From: Chitinophagaceae bacterium
Lineage (GTDB): Bacteria; Bacteroidota; Bacteroidia; Chitinophagales; Chitinophagaceae
Assembly: GCA_025455665.1 (NCBI GenBank)
Contig: JALOMC010000185.1
Coordinates: forward strand, 1 to 7,217
Reading direction: 5' to 3'
DNA length: 7,217 bases
Positions 1-4,863 of the stretch are shown here, piece after piece. The notes below the pieces were generated by a model. That model saw nothing but the letters and a program-made list of their open reading frames with translations, made no database searches and was not told the DNA's origin. Position 1 is the stretch's first letter. The number at the start of each line of letters is the position of its first letter. The position numbers and the translations under genes were made by a program.

Positions 1-167
1 GGCTTTTTTGCAGGAATAATTTTCTCGTAAAATAAAGTTGTACTGTCTCTGTCTATGTTGGCATACAAATCGTACGGGTCAGTTGTGGAAATAACTACTT
101 TCTGTATTTTCTGTCCAACACAGGTTAACCCCGAAAGGAGAAGCAAAATCATTATTGCTTTTTTCAT
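1..167 (-). CDS. N-terminal fragment of a secreted protein, truncated by the window edge
   Basis: Reading the minus strand from the ATG at 167 gives 55 codons with no stop before the left edge. The product begins MKKAIMILLLLSGLTCVGQK, which has a basic start, a leucine-rich hydrophobic core and a small/polar exit into Gln-Lys. That is a typical Sec signal peptide for this phylum. Cys16 is not in a canonical lipobox (Gly-Leu-Thr precedes it), so a soluble exported or periplasmic protein is more likely than a lipoprotein, though the latter is not excluded. The mature part seen (about residues 19-55) is polar, with an Asp-Pro-Tyr-Asp stretch, and I do not recognise it. The fragment is AT-rich compared with the genes after 1630. 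Its 5' side faces a 240-base gene-free stretch with no clear promoter. The signal peptide is reasonably sure; the function is unknown. Confidence 0.65.
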   Translation of the reverse strand, partial: MKKAIMILLLLSGLTCVGQKIQKVVISTTDPYDLYANIDRDSTTLFYEKIIPAKK

Positions 168-411
168 ATGGGTTGTTTGTTTGTAGCCTCAAAATAAGGA
201 GTTTGCCATAAAGGGCACAGCCGCACCCGGGTGTAATAGCCCTCCAACGCAGCCCGGCGGCGAGGTGGCTGGCCGGTGCTGATGCCTGTTAAGGTATCCG
301 GAGGAGGCTATCCCAACAAAAAAACCACCTTTCCCGCCCAGTGGCGAAAAAGATGGTGAATAGGAAGGCCCACAGCTGACGGCCTTTGCAGTAGACGGCC
401 AAAAGCTGCAC
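168..411. other. Gene-free stretch between the secreted-protein fragment and the YCII gene
   Basis: No reading frame here has a convincing start, length or protein-like composition on either strand. It contains a 10-base perfect palindrome CACCCGGGTG (224-233), a direct repeat of ACGGCC on both sides of a short spacer near 380-400, and a run of seven A at 318-324. Both flanking genes lie on the minus strand, so the stretch holds the 3' end of the YCII transcript and the promoter of the left-edge gene. I found no good TAnnTTTG match for that promoter; the nearest is TTATTTTG on the minus strand just upstream of the start. Confidence 0.5.
318..344 (-). terminator. Possible weak intrinsic terminator of the YCII gene
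   Basis: On the minus strand, about 68 bases after the YCII stop codon, a CCACU/GGUGG stem (5 bp including one G-U pair) with a 10-base GC-rich loop is followed directly by seven U (A318-A324 on the plus strand). Position and U-run fit a Rho-independent terminator, but the stem is short. A 4-bp CGCC/GGCG stem overlaps it, so the fold is uncertain. Confidence 0.3.
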
Positions 412-753
412 TTATCTCTGCTGAATCGGCCGCACCTCCACGCTGCCGTCTTCTTCTAAAATGGGACAGCCTTTAGAAATTTCAACTGCCTCGTCAATGT
501 CGCTTGCATGCACCAATAAGTAGCCGCCCACCATGTCGTTGCCGATGGCATAGGGCCCATCTGCCACTACTTTTTTTGAACCGGCCACATGCTTTCCTGA
601 TACATTGAGTGCATCGCCTCCGGCAAGCAGGCCTTTTTCGGCTAACCCTTGCATCCATGCGTTCCAGGTTTGAATCATATCCATGGCGGCTTGCGACCTG
701 GCAGTAGAAACATGCGTACTACCACCTCTGAAAATCAGAATGAATTTTTCCAT
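412..753 (-). CDS. YCII/DGPF-domain protein
   Basis: A 113-residue protein that fits the usual length of single-domain YCII (YciI-like) proteins, which form a dimeric alpha-beta fold. Seen in the sequence: an N-terminal strand MEKFILIFRGG, a helix with a W-x-x-W-M pattern (residues 30-33), the family signature Asp-Gly-Pro-Tyr (65-68, a DGPF variant), the strand Gly-Gly-Tyr-Leu-Leu-Val (76-81), the helix AVEISKGCP (89-97) and the closing strand VEVRPI. The reaction catalysed by most members is not established. Similar domains occur next to sigma factors and regulators, and some relatives are dehydrochlorinase-like. The gene is divergent from an HxlR regulator 90 bases away, so it is probably that regulator's target, perhaps in a stress response to electrophiles or oxidants (inference). 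The start at 753 is supported by the strand beginning right at the Met. The family call is firm; the role is unknown. Confidence 0.85.
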   Translation of the reverse strand: MEKFILIFRGGSTHVSTARSQAAMDMIQTWNAWMQGLAEKGLLAGGDALNVSGKHVAGSKKVVADGPYAIGNDMVGGYLLVHASDIDEAVEISKGCPILEEDGSVEVRPIQQR

Positions 754-782
754 TTGTCGTTTTTAATGGTTGAATTAACTTC

Positions 783-823
783 GTACTGTAAATATTCAAT
801 CTATGTATTGAATGCACAAGTAC
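783..823. promoter_or_regulatory. Nested inverted repeat, candidate HxlR operator
   Basis: Between the divergent YCII and HxlR genes there are two concentric inverted repeats. The inner one is ATTCAAT (794-800), a 6-base spacer, then ATTGAAT (807-813). The outer one is GTACT (783-787) and AGTAC (819-823). Their centres agree to within half a base (803.5 and 803). HxlR-family dimers bind palindromes in their own divergent promoter regions. The outer TACT/AGTA words recall the half-sites known for the Bacillus YodB relative, but the spacing here is much larger. Autoregulation and control of the YCII gene are therefore inferred. Confidence 0.5.
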
Positions 824-854
824 AACACTAAATAGAACCTAGTATGCTTAACAA
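823..854 (-). promoter_or_regulatory. Candidate promoter of the YCII gene
   Basis: Read on the minus strand, TTG (854-852) is followed after 21 bases by TAGTGTTG (830-823), one mismatch from the Bacteroidota -7 consensus TAnnTTTG. It would start transcription about 60 bases before the YCII ATG, so the candidate operator would lie at or just after the start point, where a bound repressor would block it. The -33 part overlaps the HxlR start codon region. No comparably good match was found for the HxlR gene on the plus strand. Confidence 0.3.
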
Positions 855-1224
855 TACTAATGTTGATAATCAGAACGTTGCATCAAAAAAAACTTTAGTT
901 TTTGATGAAACTTCTTGTCCTGTAACGGCCACTATGAAAGTGCTGGGCGGAAAGTGGAAACCTATTCTTATCAATGCCATCTACTTTACTGCCCCGGCAA
1001 GATTTGGGGAATTGAAGCGCAGCGTAAAAGGCATCACACAATCGATGCTGACACAGCAGCTGAGAGAATTGGAAGACGATGGAATCATCAGCAGAAAGAT
1101 CTACGCTGAGATTCCGCCGAGGGTAGAATACACGCTGACTGAATTTGGACTGACCTTATCGCCGGTGATCCTGGCGATGGCAAAATGGGGCGAAGAGTAT
1201 AAACTGACGAAACAGAAACCTTGA
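844..1224 (+). CDS. HxlR-family winged-helix transcriptional regulator
   Basis: A 126-residue protein, normal for HxlR-type regulators, which bind DNA as dimers. It starts with a poorly conserved polar tail of about 20 residues. Then come Cys-Pro-Val (25-27), the family hallmark Gly-Gly-Lys-Trp (35-38) with the following helix, Arg-Phe-Gly-Glu-Leu (53-57), the recognition helix around Ile-Thr-Gln-Ser-Met-Leu-Thr (64-70) through Leu-Arg-Glu-Leu-Glu (73-77), and the wing with Pro-Pro-Arg-Val-Glu-Tyr-Thr-Leu-Thr (91-99). Cys25 is at the place where several relatives carry a redox- or aldehyde-reactive cysteine, so thiol sensing is possible but not shown. It is divergent from the YCII gene, with an inverted repeat between them that is a likely operator. 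Codons are markedly more AT-rich than in the genes after 1630. Family certain; effector unknown. Confidence 0.93.
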   Translation: MLNNTNVDNQNVASKKTLVFDETSCPVTATMKVLGGKWKPILINAIYFTAPARFGELKRSVKGITQSMLTQQLRELEDDGIISRKIYAEIPPRVEYTLTEFGLTLSPVILAMAKWGEEYKLTKQKP

Positions 1225-1425
1225 ACCCAATACGCTCAAACTTTCGGGCAGTCCTATAAAGCGGGGGAGCTTACAACGGTACCGGGCATCCATCCCATTT
1301 TATCCGCCTTTTTCTATTGTTGGCGTTGCCACCGTGTAGGGTCGCTGTAAGCGGAAGCCTGTTGGACTACCGCAACGCATGGCCGATGTATGCACCGTAG
1401 CCCAACGGCTGCCGGATGGTAGCGG

Positions 1426-1451
1426 GTAGCCCCCGCTACGGGCGGGGCTAC
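1426..1451. repeat. Strong GC-rich hairpin with a competing overlapping hairpin
   Basis: GTAGCCCC-c-GC (1426-1436) pairs with GCGGGGCTAC (1442-1451): ten base pairs with one bulged C and the loop TACGG. A second stem, TAGCGGG (1420-1426) with CCCGCTA (1432-1438), uses some of the same bases, so the two folds exclude each other. No U-run follows on either strand, so it is not a simple terminator. The compact form resembles palindromic units of REP-like dispersed elements (inference). Confidence 0.55.
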
Positions 1452-1529
1452 AAGCGTACAGCCGGAACAGGTGCCGGGCCATGCACCGCGGTCCACAGCC
1501 CCTATTGGCTCCTGCCCTGCCACATACAA

Positions 1530-1553
1530 GCTGTACAGTCGCTACTGTACAGC
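1530..1553. repeat. Perfect 10-bp inverted repeat with 4-base loop
   Basis: GCTGTACAGT (1530-1539), loop CGCT, then ACTGTACAGC (1544-1553), with no mismatch. Each arm contains the self-complementary octamer CTGTACAG, so it can be read as a hairpin or as two copies of an 8-base palindromic protein site with centres 14 bases apart. It sits about 40 bases upstream of the -7 element of the DUF4954-like gene, a suitable place for a regulator site. No T-run follows it, which argues against a terminator. Confidence 0.55.
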
Positions 1554-1569
1554 GCCCATGAAAATCAAA

Positions 1570-1598
1570 TTCTTAAGAAATTTTATCAATTACCTTTG
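1570..1598 (+). promoter_or_regulatory. Candidate promoter of the DUF4954-like gene
   Basis: TACCTTTG (1591-1598) matches the Bacteroidota -7 consensus TAnnTTTG exactly and lies in an AT-rich stretch. The -33 TTG is not present; TTCTTAA at 1570 is the nearest candidate, at about 18 bases spacing, and forms part of the 10-base palindrome TTCTTAAGAA (1570-1579). Transcription would begin about 25 bases before the ATG at 1630. Confidence 0.5.
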
Positions 1599-1629
1599 GC
1601 GCCGCGCAGCCGCATAGCTGCCTCCGTAT

Positions 1630-3816
1630 ATGAACGCCATTAAAAAAATACCGCTGCAGCAGCTGGGCTACCAGTTTGTAGCGCCCGACTACCTGCCTGC
1701 CGGCGAAGACGAATACTACCTGCGCAACCTGCAAAACCGCAGCGGCATTAGCTACCGCCAGCTAAGTGCCTACGAAATAGAAGTACTGGTGCGCAATGGC
1801 AATACCAGCGACAACTGGAACAACCTGCTGGTGGGCGATGCCTTTAACCCCGAACTGGTAAAAAACTGCAAGTTTTATGGCCTGGTGCGTATAGGCAAAC
1901 TGGAGCCCTACTACCTGGAGTACAGCCAGCTGCGGGTGCCGGTGGGCCTGTACAACAGCACCATCATCAGCTGCGATTTTGGCGACAACGTAGTAGTAGA
2001 CAATGTGAACTACCTGAGCCACTACATCATTGGCAGCGAGGTGATCATAGTAAACGTAAACGAGCTGATGACCACGCCCCACGCCAAGTTTGGCAACGGG
2101 GTGCTGAAAGATGGCGAGCCCGAAAGCCAACGGATATGGCTGGAGCTGTGCAATGAAAACGGCGGCCGCAGCGTGATCCCTTTTAACGGCATGGAGCCCG
2201 GCGATGCCTGGCTATGGAGCAAATACCGGCAAGACGATGCGCTGCTGGAAAAATTTAAAGCCTTTACGCAAAAGAAATTTGACAGCCGCCGCGGCTACTA
2301 CGGCAAGGTGGGCGACCGCACCGTCATAAAAAATTGCGCCATCCTGAAAGATGTGTGGATAGGCAGCGATGCCTACCTGAAGGGGGCCAACAAAATCAAA
2401 AACGTGACCATCAACAGCAGCCCCGAGGCCAAGAGCCAGGTGGGCGAAGGCTGCGAACTGGTGAATGGCATTGTGGGCTTTGGCTGCCGCATTTTTTACG
2501 GCGTAAAAGCGGTGCGCTTTATACTGGCCAGCCACTCGCAGCTGAAGTATGGGGCCCGCCTCATCAACTCGTACCTGGGCCAAAACAGCACCATCAGCTG
2601 CTGCGAGGTGCTCAATTCGCTCATTTTTCCGGCCCACGAGCAGCACCACAACAACAGCTTTTTGTGCGCCGCCCTGGTAATGGGCCAAAGCAACCTGGCG
2701 GCCGGCGCCACCATTGGCAGCAACCACAACAGCCGCAGCCCCGATGGCGAGCTGGTGGCCGGTCGTGGCTTTTGGCCCGGCTTGTGTGTGAGCCTCAAGC
2801 ACAACAGCCGGTTTGCCTCCTTCACCATTTTGGCCAAAGGCGACTACCCGGCCGAGCTGGACATTCGCCTGCCCTTTAGCCTGGTGAGCATAGATGAAGC
2901 GGCCGATGAGCTGCACGTAATGCCGGCCTATTGGTTTATGTACAACATGTACGCCCTGGCCCGCAACAGCTGGAAATACCTGGACCGCGACAAGCGGGTA
3001 GACCGCACCCAACTACTTGAATTTGAATACCTGGCGCCCGACACCGTAAACGAAATGCTGGATGGCATGGCCCTATTGGAGCAGGCCGTGGGCGCCGCCT
3101 GGTACCGCCAACAGGGCCGTACCGCTACCGATACACAGGTAGCCAACAAAGGTCGTAAACTGCTGGAAACCAATGATGAAGCATTGTCTACCTTACATGT
3201 GCTGGTAGACGGATTTGAAAACAGCAAGCGGCCGGTACGCATACTGAAGGCTGCGGCCGCCTGGCGCACCTACCGCCAAATGGCGCTGCACTACGGCCAC
3301 CGCGAACTGCTGCAAACAGTACAGCAAGCCGGCACCTTGCGCCGGGCCAAAAACCAATGGCCACAGCGGCCCCGCCGCCGCCAGTGGTTGAATGCGGGTG
3401 GCCAACTATTGACGACTGAGCAGCTGCAGCAGCTGATGGGGCGCATTCACAAAGGCAGCATTGGCAGCTGGGATGAAGTACATGCATGGTACGCCGAGGC
3501 CGCCAGCCAGTACCCGGCCCTGAAGCTGGAGCATGCCCTGGCCGTACTGCAGCAGCTAGGCACCCATCCGGCCGAACTGAACGAAGCAGGCCTGCGCAGC
3601 CTGGTGGCCACCTACCTGGCCACCCAGCAGCAGCTGTGCGATGCCATAGAGAAAAGCCGGGCCAAAGACTACCAGAACGCCTTCAGAAAAATGCTGTACG
3701 ATACGCCCGAAGAAATGGACAAAGTGCTGGGCAAGCTGAGCGACAACGCATTTATACAAAAAGAAAAGGCCGCCATGAAGGCCCTGCGCCGCCAGTGGAC
3801 CCCGTGGATTAAATAG
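1630..3816 (+). CDS. DUF4954-like protein with a central beta-helix-like region
   Basis: A 728-residue protein without signal peptide or membrane segment, hence probably cytoplasmic. The N-terminal part (about 1-70) opens with a Leu/Tyr-rich segment and an Ala-Tyr-Glu-Ile helix. Residues 75-145 and 230-400 show short, evenly spaced hydrophobic strands separated by Gly/Asn turns (for example VWIGSDAYLKGA, YLGQNSTISCCEVLNSLI, ATIGSNHNS), as in left-handed beta-helix (hexapeptide) proteins. His/Asn-rich turns stand out: HEQHHNNS (336-343) and GSNHNSRSPDGE (363-374), followed by GRGFWPGLCVSLKHNSRF (378-395). Residues 430-728 are largely alpha-helical and Gln/Arg-rich. Length and order agree with the DUF4954 family as I remember it; no activity is established for it. 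Beta-helix proteins of this type are often acyl- or nucleotidyltransferases, and the neighbours work on sugars, so a sugar-nucleotide role is an inference only. It is followed after 62 bases by an oxidoreductase with its own promoter. Confidence 0.72.
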   Translation: MNAIKKIPLQQLGYQFVAPDYLPAGEDEYYLRNLQNRSGISYRQLSAYEIEVLVRNGNTSDNWNNLLVGDAFNPELVKNCKFYGLVRIGKLEPYYLEYSQLRVPVGLYNSTIISCDFGDNVVVDNVNYLSHYIIGSEVIIVNVNELMTTPHAKFGNGVLKDGEPESQRIWLELCNENGGRSVIPFNGMEPGDAWLWSKYRQDDALLEKFKAFTQKKFDSRRGYYGKVGDRTVIKNCAILKDVWIGSDAYLKGANKIKNVTINSSPEAKSQVGEGCELVNGIVGFGCRIFYGVKAVRFILASHSQLKYGARLINSYLGQNSTISCCEVLNSLIFPAHEQHHNNSFLCAALVMGQSNLAAGATIGSNHNSRSPDGELVAGRGFWPGLCVSLKHNSRFASFTILAKGDYPAELDIRLPFSLVSIDEAADELHVMPAYWFMYNMYALARNSWKYLDRDKRVDRTQLLEFEYLAPDTVNEMLDGMALLEQAVGAAWYRQQGRTATDTQVANKGRKLLETNDEALSTLHVLVDGFENSKRPVRILKAAAAWRTYRQMALHYGHRELLQTVQQAGTLRRAKNQWPQRPRRRQWLNAGGQLLTTEQLQQLMGRIHKGSIGSWDEVHAWYAEAASQYPALKLEHALAVLQQLGTHPAELNEAGLRSLVATYLATQQQLCDAIEKSRAKDYQNAFRKMLYDTPEEMDKVLGKLSDNAFIQKEKAAMKALRRQWTPWIK

Positions 3817-3827
3817 GCGCCGATAAC

Positions 3828-3858
3828 TTGGGCCCGACGCTGTCGCCGGTTACTTTTG
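3828..3858 (+). promoter_or_regulatory. Bacteroidota-type promoter of the oxidoreductase gene
   Basis: TTG (3828-3830), 20 bases, then TACTTTTG (3851-3858), a perfect TAnnTTTG. This is the best promoter match in the window. It would start transcription about 15 bases before the ATG at 3879 and drive the oxidoreductase and the sugar phosphotransferase behind it. It also makes a start at the TTG at 3828 unlikely. Confidence 0.6.
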
Positions 3859-3878
3859 TCCATCACAAACAATCACTT

Positions 3879-4856
3879 ATGTTGAAGGTTGGCGTTTTTG
3901 GCGTGGGGCATCTGGGCAAGTTTCACCTGAACAACTGGAAGGAAATAGACGGGGTGGAACTGGTGGGCTTTTTCGACCCCAACGACGAAACGGCGGCTGC
4001 TGTAGAGGCCCAGTATGGCCTGCGGCGCTTTGCTGAAGTGGGCGACCTGATACAGCAGATAGACGCCGCCGATGTAGTGGCGCCTACCAACCACCACTAC
4101 CAGATATGCACCCTGGCCCTGCGGCACCAAAAGCACGTGTTTGTAGAAAAACCGCTGGCCGCCACCCTGGAAGAGGCCCAGGAAATCATGAAGTTGGTGA
4201 AAGAGGCCAACGTGAAGTTTCAGGTGGGGCACGTGGAGCGGTTCAACCCCGCCTACCTGGCTGCCGCCCGGTATGTAAAGCAGCCCATGTTTATTGAAGT
4301 GCACCGCCTGGCGCAGTTCAACCCCCGGGGCACCGAGGTGAGCGTCATTCTCGACCTCATGATTCACGACCTCGATATTGTGCTGAGTCTGGTAAAAAGC
4401 CCGGTAAAGCACATATCGGCCAGCGGCGTGGCCGTGATGACCGATACGCCTGACATTGCCAACGTGCGGATCGAATTCAACAACGGGTGCGTGGCCAACC
4501 TGACCAGCAGCCGCATCAGCATGAAGAAAATGCGGAAGATTCGCCTGTTTCAGAAAGATGCCTACATCGGCATCGACTTTTTGGAGCGTAAAACCGAGGT
4601 GATCAAAATAAAGCAGGACAGCGATGAGAAGGTGTTCTCTTTCGATCTGGAAACACCCAAGGGCAAAAAGGTCATCGCCATTGCCAATCCCGAGATCCAG
4701 GAAAACAACCCCATCCGCATGGAGCTGGAGGCTTTTCGCGACGCCATTGTGCACAACCACCCTACACCTGTATCGGAGGTAGATGGCTACATGGCCATGG
4801 AGGCTGCCCAACTTATCCTCGACCGCATTTCCAACACCGCCATTTTCGAAGGTTGA
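3879..4856 (+). CDS. Gfo/Idh/MocA-family NAD(P)-dependent oxidoreductase
   Basis: A 325-residue protein, the usual family length. The N-terminal Rossmann domain begins at once with the dinucleotide-binding motif Gly-Val-Gly-His-Leu-Gly (8-13) after strand LKVGVF. An acidic residue follows the second strand (FFDPND, 31-36), which suggests NAD(H) preference. Glu-Lys-Pro (90-92) carries the family's catalytic lysine, and His163 in DLMIHDLDIV (159-168) is the usual second active-site residue. The signature GHVERFNPA (117-125) is common in UDP-GlcNAc 3-dehydrogenases such as GnnA of lipid A biosynthesis. The substrate cannot be fixed here, and no partner aminotransferase is visible. I chose the ATG at 3879, because an upstream TTG at 3828 would add 17 unrelated residues ahead of the Rossmann strand and lies in the promoter. 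The sugar phosphotransferase starts 7 bases after the stop, so the two are probably co-transcribed for surface glycan synthesis. Confidence 0.9.
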   Translation: MLKVGVFGVGHLGKFHLNNWKEIDGVELVGFFDPNDETAAAVEAQYGLRRFAEVGDLIQQIDAADVVAPTNHHYQICTLALRHQKHVFVEKPLAATLEEAQEIMKLVKEANVKFQVGHVERFNPAYLAAARYVKQPMFIEVHRLAQFNPRGTEVSVILDLMIHDLDIVLSLVKSPVKHISASGVAVMTDTPDIANVRIEFNNGCVANLTSSRISMKKMRKIRLFQKDAYIGIDFLERKTEVIKIKQDSDEKVFSFDLETPKGKKVIAIANPEIQENNPIRMELEAFRDAIVHNHPTPVSEVDGYMAMEAAQLILDRISNTAIFEG

Positions 4857-4863
4857 TTCCTGC

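Larger units (their letters stand above)
1225..1629. other. 405-base gene-free stretch rich in inverted repeats
   Basis: No convincing protein gene is seen on either strand; the open frames present are short, low-complexity, and explained by high GC. From 1323 to 1553 the stretch holds several paired arms: GCGTTGC/GCAACGC (1323-1329 with 1372-1378), GCATGGCC/GGCCATGC (1377-1384 with 1477-1484), and two tight hairpins listed separately. ATGCACCG occurs twice (near 1390 and 1481). There is no clear terminator for the HxlR gene, only a short T-rich run near 1308-1316. The last 60 bases become AT-rich and contain the promoter of the next gene. This could be an interspersed non-coding repeat or a structured RNA; I cannot tell without other copies. 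Confidence 0.5.

Noticed and set aside
1300..1643. Open frames on both strands in the GC-rich spacer
   Set aside because: They are short, Ala/Arg/Gly-rich, overlap one another, and cover inverted repeats; no domain or start context supports them.
2212..3012. Long minus-strand open frame opposite the DUF4954-like gene
   Set aside because: It is an Ala/Val/His-rich shadow of the plus-strand codons, with no recognisable fold.
3828..3878. Longer oxidoreductase starting at TTG 3828
   Set aside because: It adds 17 residues not related to the Rossmann fold, and the TTG is the -33 element of a near-perfect promoter whose start point would be downstream of it.
4783..4863. Longer sugar phosphotransferase starting at ATG 4783
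   Set aside because: It would overlap the oxidoreductase coding region in another frame and put a Pro/Ser-rich tail before the normal basic N-terminus at 4864.
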